64,000 nt of DNA from Streptomyces clavifer (GTDB lineage Bacteria; Actinomycetota; Actinomycetes; Streptomycetales; Streptomycetaceae). Positions 27,179-35,146 of this stretch are shown in pieces. The stretch is taken from assembly GCA_014651175.1 (NCBI GenBank), contig BMWJ01000008.1, positions 62,001-126,000 on the forward strand. Direction: 5' to 3'. Every line of letters starts with the position of its first letter. Within the stretch, counting starts at the first letter, position 1. Under the pieces are notes generated by a model. It was given only the letters and a program-made list of their open reading frames with translations, ran no database searches and was not told where the DNA came from. The position numbers and the translations under genes were made by a program.

Positions 27179-27339
27179 GTTCCCGCGAGTGGGCGCCCCC
27201 ACCGAAGAAAGAGCCGACGCGCTCGGGATTCCAGAGCACTGATTTGGAAGCCCTGGGACGCGCCCCGCTACTGAGCTGGGAATACGTCCACCTGCTGGTT
27301 CGCGGGTCTTCCGCAGAACGGCAGACTCGTCGACAGGGC

Positions 27340-27746
27340 TCCGAAGTCGGCGGCCGGCGTTCGCCCGGTCGCTTTCCGGACGAGATCCTGCCCGACGTCA
27401 TCGAGCACTTGGAGCCCTTGGAGCACTATGCCGGTGCCGGTCGCGACCGCCGCGTCTCCCTCGATCCCCAGGGCGGACAGCTGCGAGTCATCACCTTCCG
27501 GGACGACTGGATCAAGGCGTGCCACGGCGCGGACATCGCCGCCGGCATTCACTTCGGCGATCTGCGCCACACGGGAAACAACGTCGTCGCTGCCACGGCC
27601 GGTACGCGTGAGCTGATGACGCACATGGGGCACAGCACCGCCCGTGCCGCACTGATCTATCAGCACATGACCGGGACCGGGATCGTGCGATCGCTGATCT
27701 GCTGGGGGCGATGATCCGCAAGCGGCAGGGAGACGCCGAGGCGTAG
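27340..27746 (+). pseudogene. Tyrosine recombinase (integrase) C-terminal remnant, frameshifted
   Basis: The frame encodes the catalytic half of an integrative-element integrase: LEPLEHYAGAGRDRRVSLDP, the R-box FGDLRHTGNNVVAATAG, and HMGHSTARAALIYQHM with the H/x/R box and nucleophile Tyr. After QHM the frame is broken. A one-base loss at about 27671-27675 puts the conserved tail RDRDRAIADLLGAMIRKRQG into the next frame, ending at TAG 27744-27746. The N-terminal half and the start are missing or scrambled. It lies 84 bp from a copy of the tRNA-Arg 3' half, the position expected for an integrase beside its attachment site. Confidence 0.82.
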
Positions 27747-27779
27747 TGGCACGCGCGTGGCACAGACGTGATCACGCGA

Positions 27780-27820
27780 AAGGGCCAGTTCGAGAGGATC
27801 AAGCCTCCGAACTGGCCCTT
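27780..27820 (+). terminator. Hairpin after the integrase remnant
   Basis: A 13-bp stem (27780-27792 with 27808-27820) has an additional GAGG/CCTC pairing inside. It sits between the integrase tail and the att copy. Confidence 0.75.
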
Positions 27821-27829
27821 CGTGCTGTG

Positions 27830-27865
27830 CCCCGGCAGGATTCGAACCTGCGACACCCGCTTTAG
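27830..27865. repeat. 36-bp copy of the tRNA-Arg 3' half (att-type direct repeat)
   Basis: Identical over 36 bp to 29858-29893 inside tRNA-Arg(CCU): acceptor side, T-arm and part of the anticodon arm. It diverges immediately after TTTAG, so it cannot fold into a tRNA. It is the signature of site-specific integration by a tyrosine recombinase. The flanking sequence to 27983 includes a possible integrase tail (PLMSPTDVRG) resembling the end of the second remnant. Confidence 0.88.
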
Positions 27866-28230
27866 AAGTTCGATCACACGGCGTAGTGGGCTTCTGCCGC
27901 CCTCGATAGTAGGGCTGCGACTGGTCGTCCCGTACCGCTGTCGTCCGTCGCCGTTGATGTCACCGACTGATGTCAGGGGCTGATGAGTTGGGGATGCGCG
28001 CAGGGCTCCGGTGGTCCCTCTTGCGGTCGGCCTACTGCCCGGCGGACGACACGCCTGGACCGTACTGTGCCGGCCGAGTACCCGCACCATCGCCCTTCCG
28101 ATCGTCGTCCTCCTGCGGTGAGGCGACGGTGCTGAGCCTGTGAATTCCTTGCTTGGGGACGGGCTGTTGGTGCAGGATCCGTCCGCCGCCAGGTCACGGG
28201 GATCAGGGGGCTTGGCCTGTGGGGGTTGTT
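27866..28230. other. Gap between att copy and lipoprotein gene
   Basis: Between 27866 and 28230 I see no complete gene, only a short integrase-tail-like stretch at about 27945-27983. Confidence 0.45.
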
Positions 28231-28788
28231 GTGGCTGGTGCGAACCGACCGATGGATCGGCTGGGGGAACCCGATGTTCGCGCGAGCCGCCGATGGCAGT
28301 GGCTCGTCGCCCTCATGGGCGTCTGTCTCATGCTCTTCATGGCGGCCTGTGCGAACGAACACAGACCCGGACCGTCGAGCGTCACGGAAGCCCAGGCGCG
28401 AGAAGTCCTCAAGAACGTGATTTCTGACATTGCAGACAACACCACGGAGCACTTCTGCGAGAAGTCCACTGTTCAGGTTGAAAGTTGTGAGTATGTGCTG
28501 GACGAGGCGCGGACCGAATGCCTCTCCCCTGGCGCAGCGCCGAAAGTAGTGAACTCTGCCCGAGTGCCTAGGAAGCCAAACCGTGACTTTGGATGGGTTC
28601 TGGCTGTGGAGGGGAAAACGGCTGGCGGGCAACGATACGTCTCTGAATTCTTCGTTACTGCTCCAAACGGAATACCCCGCGCGTCTATCGGCATCTACTG
28701 GACTGGAATCGGCTTTGGCGATCGCTCCACCGACAAGTGGCGCACTGTCCTTCCTCAGTCCGAGTGCCTGAAGAGGGCTCGGGGGTAG
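28231..28788 (+). CDS. Putative lipoprotein in the integrated segment
   Basis: About 185 residues. An N-terminal membrane segment (WLVALMGVCLMLFMAAC) ends in a lipobox (LFMAAC), predicting lipid attachment at the Cys and location on the outer face of the membrane. The mature part includes SVTEAQAREVLKNVISDIAD, a CEKSTVQVESCEYV pair of cysteines and a YVSEFFVTAPNGIPRASIGI strand region. Codon third positions are visibly less G/C-rich than in the flanking core genes, in keeping with horizontal acquisition. GTG at 28231 has GGGGG 5 nt upstream; ATG at 28252 is an alternative. It lies between two tRNA-derived att sequences. The family is not recognised. Confidence 0.65.
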   Translation: MAGANRPMDRLGEPDVRASRRWQWLVALMGVCLMLFMAACANEHRPGPSSVTEAQAREVLKNVISDIADNTTEHFCEKSTVQVESCEYVLDEARTECLSPGAAPKVVNSARVPRKPNRDFGWVLAVEGKTAGGQRYVSEFFVTAPNGIPRASIGIYWTGIGFGDRSTDKWRTVLPQSECLKRARG

Positions 28789-28821
28789 CTTGATGGCGGC
28801 AGCGAGAACCTCCGATACAAC

Positions 28822-28853
28822 AAGAATCCCCGGGCCTCTGGCCTGGGTCTTTT
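28822..28853 (+). terminator. Hairpin with T-rich tail after the lipoprotein gene
   Basis: The imperfect stem AAGA-CCCCGGGCC / GGCCTGGG-TCTT has a TCT loop followed by TTTT, 34 bp after the stop codon. Confidence 0.7.
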
Positions 28854-28902
28854 CCCGTTGCCTTCTTCACCAGATGCGAGCGCACTTCGGGAGCAGCCGC
28901 GA

Positions 28903-28942
28903 GGAGCACAAGGATTTGAACCTGTGGCCTCATCCTTATCAG
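28903..28942 (-). repeat. Fragment of a tRNA-Ile(GAU) 3' half
   Basis: Read leftward, it gives the anticodon loop CTGATAAG, the 3' anticodon stem GATGAGG, then the T-arm CAGGTTCAAATCCT, matching the second half of a typical bacterial tRNA-Ile(GAU). The 5' half is absent and the acceptor end diverges (TGTGCTCC). It is best read as an attachment-site relic from an element specific for tRNA-Ile. Confidence 0.72.
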
Positions 28943-29146
28943 GTCGATCACTGAGGTCTGTCAGCATCGACCAACCCCGCCTGCGCCTCGGACGATCGTC
29001 CACTGCGATCCGACACCGACCGCTGCTGTTCGTGCTTGCTGGTGTCAGGCGCCGCACGTGGTCTTGACAACGGCAACACGTTTCTCGAGTCGCCCCGTGG
29101 TTTCCCGCTTCTCCCCGCGACCGTATCGGGGACGCGACGGGCACGC

Positions 29147-29386
29147 TCAATCGTCGGCCTGCTGATCTTCTTGGCTGCGAGGAAGGGTCGATCGGATGGA
29201 CCACACAGCCGCGAGGAAGCCGAACCCGAAAGGCAGGCCATCCCATGGCTGCGGCAGCGTGGATTGGAGCCACCTGGTCCCCAGGCAGATCAGTACGAGG
29301 ACCAGGACCAGTAAAGGGCGCCGGACGATGTGCCTGACTATCGAGATGTAGGACGCGCTGAACTGCCTCAGTCTCCCCGGCTTCAT
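29147..29386 (-). CDS. Possible small membrane protein
   Basis: A 79-residue frame with two hydrophobic stretches (PLLVLVLVLICLGTRWL and GLPFGFGFLAAVWSI), a basic N-terminus (MKPGRLRQFSASYISIVRHI) and an acidic tail (RSQEDQQADD). The charge pattern fits an integral membrane protein. The ribosome-binding site is weak. It is located within the decayed mobile segment; function unknown. Confidence 0.4.
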   Translation of the reverse strand: MKPGRLRQFSASYISIVRHIVRRPLLVLVLVLICLGTRWLQSTLPQPWDGLPFGFGFLAAVWSIRSTLPRSQEDQQADD

Positions 29387-29486
29387 GTCCCGGGACTGTA
29401 GCGCCGCTTCCCCCCGCCTTCACCACGTACTCCAACCCACCACTCACCCCGGTTCCCATCCCGTCCGCCTTCGATCCACACACCGT

Positions 29487-29831
29487 GGAGCGGTCGTGGT
29501 TCAGGGCGTCAAGGTGGAGCGCGAGCCGCGGAACGTCTACCGCTCGTTCACCCGTGTTGCCGAATCCGCCGGTCTCCGGGTGATCCGCTTACACGATGCT
29601 CGGCACGGCTGCGCCACGATCCTCACCGCGGCGGGGGTGGCTCCTCGCGTCGTGATGGAGACCCTCGGGCACAGCGAGATCAGCATCACGATGGACGTCT
29701 ACACACACGTTGTCCAGGACGCGCAGCGCGAGGCGATCAGCCACATGGACTGGCTGCTCATGAGGCGGCCCGGCCGTGAGTGGCCGCCGCCGTTGATGTC
29801 AGGCGTGGATGTCAAAGACCCCGGACCATGA
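29487..29831 (+). pseudogene. Second tyrosine recombinase C-terminal remnant
   Basis: About 115 codons of an integrase catalytic end: VKVEREPRNVYRSFTRVAES, the R-box RLHDARHGCATILTAAGVAP, and TLGHSEISITMDVYTHVVQD with the His and nucleophile Tyr, then a tail to stop 29829-29831. The N-terminal two thirds are missing. It contains a TTA codon. The stop lies 24 bp from the 3' end of tRNA-Arg, the canonical position of an integrase next to its attachment site. Its sequence differs clearly from the 27.3-kb remnant, so at least two independent elements used this site. Confidence 0.82.
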
Positions 29832-29847
29832 TCGGTCCGGGGTCTTT
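29814..29847 (+). terminator. 14-bp hairpin with T-tract
   Basis: The perfect stem (29814-29827 / 29834-29847), loop ATGATC and a following T run make one of the few canonical intrinsic terminators here. It overlaps the integrase stop. Confidence 0.9.
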
Positions 29848-29854
29848 TTCCTTG

Positions 29855-29927
29855 TGCCCCCGGCAGGATTCGAACCTGCGACACCCGCTTTAGGAGAGCG
29901 GTGCTCTATCCCCTGAGCTACGAAGGC
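29855..29927 (-). tRNA. tRNA-Arg (anticodon CCU)
   Basis: A 73-nt cloverleaf reads leftward from 29927: acceptor GCCTTCG with CGGGGGC (two G-U pairs), D-arm GCTC-AGGGGATA-GAGC, anticodon stem CCGCT / AGCGG with loop CTCCTAA, variable GTGTC, T-arm GCAGG-TTCGAAT-CCTGC and discriminator A. CCA is not encoded. It decodes AGG. It serves as the attachment site of the elements to its left, whose insertion has preserved the full gene. Confidence 0.95.
29858..29893. repeat. 36-bp att direct repeat within tRNA-Arg
   Basis: Exact partner of 27830-27865. The two copies bound a segment of about 2.0 kb. Confidence 0.88.
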
Positions 29928-30016
29928 CAGTGCAAACGACAGCGTACCGGATCTGGGTGGCCGGAAGCCTGGGAGATGCGGGTGCGGCTCGGGTGGATGG
30001 TGGGCAGGCCCACCGG

Positions 30017-30041
30017 GTGATCCATGTGTGACGTGGATCAC
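30017..30041. promoter_or_regulatory. Inverted repeat GTGATCCA-N9-TGGATCAC
   Basis: Perfect 8-bp half-sites lie 35-59 bp upstream of the ECF sigma gene start, a plausible operator for its control. Confidence 0.5.
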
Positions 30042-30075
30042 GGCAACTGTTCCGGGTGGGCGGACAAGTCAGGAA

Positions 30076-30714
30076 GTGAACTACTCGATGCATGCCCGCA
30101 TCCGCGCAGGGGACCCGGAGGCCTTCCGGGAGTTGTTCCGCGACCACGCCCAGCTCGTCTACCGGCACGCGGTGCGGACGACGGGGGACTGGGCCGCTGC
30201 CGAGGACATCGTGTCGTTGACCTTCCTGGAGGCCTGGCGGTTACGCGAGAAGCTGCGGGACGAAGGGGACAGTCCGCGGCCTTGGCTGATGGGGATCGCG
30301 GTCAACGTGCTGCGTAACACCGGCCGTGCGGTCCGGCGGCACGAGCGGGCGCTGGCCCGGATGCCGCTGCGGGACGTGCTGCCCGACTTCGCCGACGAGC
30401 TGGTCGGACGGATCACCGACTCCGAGGAGCTGGCTGCGGCGAAGACCGCGATGGCGCAGTTGCGCAAGGGGGAGCGCGAGGTGTTCGCGCTGTGCGTGTG
30501 GTCCGGCCTGGGCTACGCCGAGGCCGCCGAGGCGCTCGGGGTGCCCGTCGGCACGGTGCGGTCCCGGCTGTCGCGGGCGAGGACCCGGCTGCGGAAGCTG
30601 ACGGACGGGGAGCTGCGGCGCCGCCGGAAGAAGACGGAACCAGTCTGGGCGGGCGGACAAGTACAGGGTGGCCGCGTCGATGCGGCCCGGTCGAACGAGG
30701 AGAGAACCCGATGA
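30076..30714 (+). CDS. ECF-type RNA polymerase sigma factor
   Basis: A 212-residue sigma factor with region 2 (FRELFRDHAQLVYRHAVRTT, then DIVSLTFLEAWR) and region 4 (LGYAEAAEALGVPVGTVRSR, LSRARTRLRKL) joined by a short linker. It directs RNA polymerase to a small regulon, unknown here. Codon 30241-30243 is TTA, so translation should depend on the developmentally controlled bldA tRNA. GTG at 30076 was chosen; ATG at 30088 and an upstream in-frame start at 30028 are alternatives. Its stop overlaps the next start (ATGA), so it is translationally coupled to a membrane protein that takes the place of an anti-sigma factor. Confidence 0.88.
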   Translation: MNYSMHARIRAGDPEAFRELFRDHAQLVYRHAVRTTGDWAAAEDIVSLTFLEAWRLREKLRDEGDSPRPWLMGIAVNVLRNTGRAVRRHERALARMPLRDVLPDFADELVGRITDSEELAAAKTAMAQLRKGEREVFALCVWSGLGYAEAAEALGVPVGTVRSRLSRARTRLRKLTDGELRRRRKKTEPVWAGGQVQGGRVDAARSNEERTR

Positions 30715-31847
30715 ATCGCACCCCTTGGCAGCGGCGCCGAGAGCCGCTCGACCATGCGGAGCTGGTGGGGCTCCTGCCGCCGCCCGGCGATCCGGTGCTG
30801 CCCCGCGACCGTCTGACCTCTCTCGAGGAGCACCTGATGAACGAGATCCAGCAGGCGCAGTCCCGGAATGCCGCGAAGCCTCAGTCGCAGCCCGTGATCA
30901 TGTTTCCGGCCCTGCCTCCCGAGCGGCCGCGCCGCGCCGGACGTCGGCTCGCGCTGATCGGTTCGGCTGTCGCGGTCGCCGTGCTGGCCGGGGTGGTCGG
31001 AGTCGTGCAGTTCACGGGACAGGGCGCCGCTGACGTCGCCGGTCCGCCGGAGGGGGCCGTGCCCGCATCGGTCGTGCACGTGGTGCAGGGCACGAAGGAA
31101 GGGCTGAGCAGCACGGTCGACCGGATCTCCGGGGCTGCGGAGCGGGAGAAGCTGCCCGCACCCCGGCCGGGCCAGTTCCTCTACATCAGGAGTCAGGTCT
31201 CCTGGCTCGAGACCTCGGAGAACGCCGATACAGGTGAGAGCAGGGCCTATGTGCAGAAGCTGCACCCCCGCCAGGTGTGGTTGTCACCGGACGGCCGCAG
31301 GGGCTGGTTGATCGAGCCGGGCAACGGCACCACATCCCAGGACGGGCTGACGCTGGACGACAACCGCCAGGAGCCGGCGGGGCCGGGTGTCGGTGCGCCC
31401 AGTCACGACTACCTCAAGACGCTGACCACGGATCCGGACGAGCTGCTGAAGAAGATCTACGAGGAGACGGAGGGGCAGGGCAATGGCCCCGACCAGCAGG
31501 CCTTCACCACGATCGGTGACCTGGTGAGGGAGCAGGTGATGCCGGCGGAGCTGGCGTCTGCCCTGTACCGGGCCGCTGCGAAAATTCCGGGCGTCGTGGT
31601 GGTCGACGACTCGGTCGATGCCGTGGGCCGGCACGGCATCGCCATAGCCCGGACCGACGAGACCTCCGGCGACCGCACCGAGTGGATCTTCGACCCGAAG
31701 ACCTTCAGTTATCTGGGGGAGCGCACGGTGCAGATGCGCGACGCGGAAGGGATCAAAGCCGGCACGGTGATCGGGCACACGGCCATCACGGAGCGAGCGG
31801 TCGTCGACTCGATGAAGGAGATCCCGGGGGACAGGAGCGAGGCCTGA
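30711..31847 (+). CDS. CU044_5270-family membrane protein, partner of the ECF sigma factor
   Basis: A 378-residue protein with a cytoplasmic N-terminus (about 1-75, NRTPWQRRREPLDHAELVGL), one membrane helix (about 78-100, ALIGSAVAVAVLAGVVGVVQ) and a 270-residue exterior domain. The exterior part contains FLYIRSQVSW, HPRQVWLSPDGRRGWLIEPG, AALYR-like helices and the terminal FDPKTFSYLGERTV. The family is regularly encoded directly behind ECF sigma genes in actinobacteria, so it may sense envelope conditions or regulate the sigma factor. That is inference from context. GGAGAG lies upstream of the ATG, which overlaps the sigma stop by 4 bp. Confidence 0.82.
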   Translation: MNRTPWQRRREPLDHAELVGLLPPPGDPVLPRDRLTSLEEHLMNEIQQAQSRNAAKPQSQPVIMFPALPPERPRRAGRRLALIGSAVAVAVLAGVVGVVQFTGQGAADVAGPPEGAVPASVVHVVQGTKEGLSSTVDRISGAAEREKLPAPRPGQFLYIRSQVSWLETSENADTGESRAYVQKLHPRQVWLSPDGRRGWLIEPGNGTTSQDGLTLDDNRQEPAGPGVGAPSHDYLKTLTTDPDELLKKIYEETEGQGNGPDQQAFTTIGDLVREQVMPAELASALYRAAAKIPGVVVVDDSVDAVGRHGIAIARTDETSGDRTEWIFDPKTFSYLGERTVQMRDAEGIKAGTVIGHTAITERAVVDSMKEIPGDRSEA

Positions 31848-31932
31848 CCTGGCGGACAGCGGATTCTTGACGGGGGCGGGGAGCGGGCATAGCGTCGCCG
31901 AGTTGTTGAGACAGCGCTTGGAGAGGTCGCTC

Positions 31933-33669
31933 GTGCCGCCCACCGACCCCACGCCCGCCCCGTCCTTCGGCCCCGTCGGTGATCAGGCCGTCGCTCGTGC
32001 TCGAAGCGATGAGACGCTGACTGCCCCGGGTGCACCGTTCGCCGTGGTGCGAAGCGATCGCGGTCCGCTCATCTACGCCAACGGTCCGCGTACGCTCCAC
32101 GAGTTCGTGGAGACCACCTGGGCCTTCGGGGACCAGCCGTTCCTGATCGCCGGTGAGCGGACCTGTACGTACGCGGAGTTCTTCGCCGCAGCGTCTGCGC
32201 TGGCTCGGCGTTTCACCGATACGTACGGGCTTCGCTCCGGTGATCGGGCCGTGATCGCCATGCGTAACCACCCCGAGTGGCAGATCGCCTTCTGGGCGGC
32301 TCAGCTCGCCGGCCTCGTCGCCGTCCCGCTCAACGCGTGGTGGACCGAAGAGGAGTTCGGCCACGCTCTCGCCGACTGCGAGCCAGCGGTGCTGCTGGTC
32401 GACGAGGAGCAGCTGCCGAAGATGGCCGCCTGGGGAGAGAGGGCCGGGGCACGGTTCGTCGTATTCCACGACGACGGTGCCGGGCTTCCGGGCAGGGCCG
32501 AGAGATACGCGGACCTTCCCGAGCCCGACCCGATGGCCGCGCCTCCCGCCGTGGAGATCCGGCCGGAGGACGACGCCACGATCCTCTACACCTCAGGCAC
32601 CACCGGGCGGCCCAAAGGGGCCGTCGCCACCCATCTCGCCCAGGCGGGTGCGGCCCTCAACCCGCGCTATCAGGCGGCGGCGTCCGCGCTGGGCCGTGGG
32701 GTGATCCCCGGGCAGGGGCCGCCGCCGGTGACCTTGTTGACGTTCCCCTTCTTCCATGTCGCGGCGTTCACCGGCCTCTACGCGGCGATGGCGGCGGGCG
32801 GGACCCTCGTCCTGATGCGGAAGTGGGACGCCGACGAGGCGTTGCGGCTGATCCGTGCGCACCGGATCACGTACTACGCCGGTGTCCCGGCCACCGCTCT
32901 CCAACTGCTCGCCGCGGCGCACCGTGCGGGCGACGGACTGGAGAGTCTGCAGATGCTGAGCACCGGTGGGGCGCCGGCCCCGCCGGACCTGGTCGCCCGG
33001 CTCACCGCAGAACACGGGGAGCGGATCGAGCCCCGCAACGGCTATGGGCTGACCGAGACCTGCGGAGGGGTGCTGGCCAACTTCGGTGCCGCCTACCGGG
33101 CGTACCCGGAGAGTGTCGGTACCCCGACGCCCGTCACCGAGGTCCGGATCGCGGGCCCGTCAGGAGAGGAGCTTCCCGATGGCGGGGTCGGCGAGCTGTG
33201 GCTGCGCGGTCAGTCGCTGATCCGGGGCTACTGGCGCGACGAGGCGGCGACGGAAGAGGCGTTCAGCGGCGGCTGGTTCCGTACGGGCGATCTGGCCCTC
33301 GTGCGCGCCGGGCGGGTCACCGTCGTCGACCGGATCAAGGACATGGTGATCCGGGGCGGCGAGAACGTGTACTGCGTCGAGGTCGAGGCGGCGCTGCACG
33401 ATCACCCCGACGTGGAGGACGTGGCGGTGCTCGGCGTTCCCCATCCGGTGCTGGGCGAGGAGGTCGCCGCGGTGGTCCGGCTGCGCGCCGGCGCCGTGGT
33501 GCCCGTGGAGGAGCTGCGGGCTCGAGTGGGGCGGACCCTCGCCGCGTTCAAGGTCCCGGCCCTCGTGCTGGTGACCCAGGAGCCGCTGCCCCGGAACGCG
33601 ACGGGGAAGATCCTCAAGCGGGAGCTGCGCGGACAGGTCCAGGAGCGGGCTCGGAGAGGTCAGGGGTGA
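31933..33669 (+). CDS. AMP-dependent acyl-CoA synthetase/ligase
   Basis: A 578-residue ANL-superfamily enzyme activating a carboxylic acid as acyl-AMP and then acyl-CoA. Core motifs are all present: P-loop-like YTSGTTGRPKG, GYGLTET, GWFRTGDLA, hinge DRIKDMVIRGGENVY and the C-terminal catalytic lysine in PRNATGKILKREL. The sequence between (LTFPFFHVAAFTGLYAAMAA) suits a medium/long-chain or aromatic acid. GTG at 31933 has GGAGAGG 6 nt upstream; the frame is open to a TTG at 31867. It begins 85 bp after the sigma operon on the same strand and may be co-transcribed. Confidence 0.9.
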   Translation: MPPTDPTPAPSFGPVGDQAVARARSDETLTAPGAPFAVVRSDRGPLIYANGPRTLHEFVETTWAFGDQPFLIAGERTCTYAEFFAAASALARRFTDTYGLRSGDRAVIAMRNHPEWQIAFWAAQLAGLVAVPLNAWWTEEEFGHALADCEPAVLLVDEEQLPKMAAWGERAGARFVVFHDDGAGLPGRAERYADLPEPDPMAAPPAVEIRPEDDATILYTSGTTGRPKGAVATHLAQAGAALNPRYQAAASALGRGVIPGQGPPPVTLLTFPFFHVAAFTGLYAAMAAGGTLVLMRKWDADEALRLIRAHRITYYAGVPATALQLLAAAHRAGDGLESLQMLSTGGAPAPPDLVARLTAEHGERIEPRNGYGLTETCGGVLANFGAAYRAYPESVGTPTPVTEVRIAGPSGEELPDGGVGELWLRGQSLIRGYWRDEAATEEAFSGGWFRTGDLALVRAGRVTVVDRIKDMVIRGGENVYCVEVEAALHDHPDVEDVAVLGVPHPVLGEEVAAVVRLRAGAVVPVEELRARVGRTLAAFKVPALVLVTQEPLPRNATGKILKRELRGQVQERARRGQG

Positions 33670-33699
33670 GCGTGCCGGCGGTGACGGCTGAGCGTGCCG

Positions 33700-34977
33700 T
33701 CAGGGCCGGGTGATCCGCACCCGGTAGTGTCCGTCGGCGTCCTTCGCGAGCACGGATATGCGTATCCCTTGGGGCCGGTCGGTGAAGGTCTCGCCGGGTT
33801 CGAACGGGGCGTCGGAGAGTTCGGCGTGGACGTTGGGCCGCCGGGTGCAGCCTCCGCTGTCCTCGGTGCTGTCCGCGACGGACACCGGCCCCTGGCCGGT
33901 GTCGACGTCGGAGCTCACCTTGTAGATGAGGACGCCGGGCCTGCAGACCGCCTCGTCGTTGCCTGCCGGGGTCCTCACCTCCACCGCGTAGCCGGACTGG
34001 GCGCTGAGGGGTACGAAGGCCAGTTTCGTACCGCCCTCCGAGGCCAGCGGCTCGAGTACGTGCTCGGTGGTGCCGGGCATGGCGGCGCAGCGGATCTGGC
34101 TGTTGTCGAGCCAGCCGAGCTTCCACTTGTGCCAGGCCAGGAGGTCGTTGTTGGCACCCCAGTCCTCGGACATGATGTCCCAGTGGCCCACGGAGCCGCC
34201 GCCCTCCATCGTGTAGAGGTCGGGCAGGCCGAAGACATGGCCGTTCTCATGGGGGAGGACCCGGTAGCCGGTCTCCGAGTACGAGCCGGAGCCGTCGTCC
34301 TGGCGGCTGTAGACGAAGGACGTGTTGGCCAGCGGCACCCCGTCGGCGAACGGGGCGTCGTCGTTGCCGGAAAAGGTCACCGACAGGACGGTGTCCAGTG
34401 CGGAGGGGCCCGCGTTCGGAGTCACCAGCACGTTGACCAGGTCGTACGCGGCGAAATCGACCTTCGCGTCAGTGATGGCCACGAGGTCCTTGACGAGTTT
34501 GCGGTAGCCCGGTTCGTACGGTGAGCCGCGTTCTATGCCGTACTCCGCGAACGGCAGCGGCATCCGCAGCCAGTCCTCCAGGGGCGCTTCCGGCACATAG
34601 GTGAGCCGTCCGTAGGAGCTGGTGCGGAACCAGTCGGAGGTCTGCGGGAAGAATTCCGCGAGCCGGTCCGCCGCCGGTTCCGTCGCCTGCGCGTCCGGGA
34701 AGTCGATCATGAGATTGAGGGCCTTGATCTGCCCGGTGGAGCGTGCGTACCCCGGTGGTGTCGGCATGCCCTCCGACATCTGTACGCCCATGCTTGCGGG
34801 GATCCGGCACGGGCCGAGGCCGGTTCCCCGGGGTGCGGCCACCGGTCCGGCGGTGGCGCGGCCGGCGGCGGGAAGTGTGGAGCTGGCCGACGCCATGGTG
34901 GCGATGACCAGGGCCGTCGCCCCGGCGAGTGCGAGGGGGCGGCGGTATCTGCGTATCCGGTGGCGGGGCTGCTGCAT
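33700..34977 (-). CDS. Secreted M6-family zinc metalloprotease
   Basis: A 425-residue exported protease of the immune inhibitor A type. The signal peptide (YRRPLALAGATALVIATMAS) has a basic n-region. The zinc site HENGH at 243-247 is followed by VFGLPDLY, whose Asp253 is the probable third ligand, and MSEDWGANNDLLAWHKWKLG contains the downstream met-turn-like region. A C-terminal beta domain follows (about 330-425). It would degrade extracellular protein during nutrient scavenging or differentiation. The ATG at 34977 has AAGG about 9 nt upstream. It is divergent from the TetR gene; a CRP-like site lies between them. Confidence 0.88.
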   Translation of the reverse strand: MQQPRHRIRRYRRPLALAGATALVIATMASASSTLPAAGRATAGPVAAPRGTGLGPCRIPASMGVQMSEGMPTPPGYARSTGQIKALNLMIDFPDAQATEPAADRLAEFFPQTSDWFRTSSYGRLTYVPEAPLEDWLRMPLPFAEYGIERGSPYEPGYRKLVKDLVAITDAKVDFAAYDLVNVLVTPNAGPSALDTVLSVTFSGNDDAPFADGVPLANTSFVYSRQDDGSGSYSETGYRVLPHENGHVFGLPDLYTMEGGGSVGHWDIMSEDWGANNDLLAWHKWKLGWLDNSQIRCAAMPGTTEHVLEPLASEGGTKLAFVPLSAQSGYAVEVRTPAGNDEAVCRPGVLIYKVSSDVDTGQGPVSVADSTEDSGGCTRRPNVHAELSDAPFEPGETFTDRPQGIRISVLAKDADGHYRVRITRP

Positions 34978-35102
34978 AGGCTTCGCCTTCGGGGTCCGCG
35001 GCAGCCGGCCGGCCCTGACTGCGCTCTGGCGATCAGCCTGTGCCGGGCCCTGGAGGTCCGCCCGCTGGGTGAGCCGATGGAGGGGTCCTCGCCCGCTTTT
35101 GA

Positions 35103-35118
35103 TGTGACTCAGGTCACA
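35103..35118. promoter_or_regulatory. CRP-like site TGTGA-N6-TCACA
   Basis: TGTGACTCAGGTCACA matches the consensus half-sites of CRP/FNR-family dimers exactly, 126 bp upstream of the M6 protease start and 120 bp before the TetR start. Confidence 0.5.
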
Positions 35119-35146
35119 ATCCGTCTGGAAATAACCGGGGATCCTT

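Noticed and set aside
27830-27900. Apparent tRNA gene at the first att copy
   Set aside because: Only the 3' half is present; sequence after TTTAG diverges, so no acceptor or D-arm can form.
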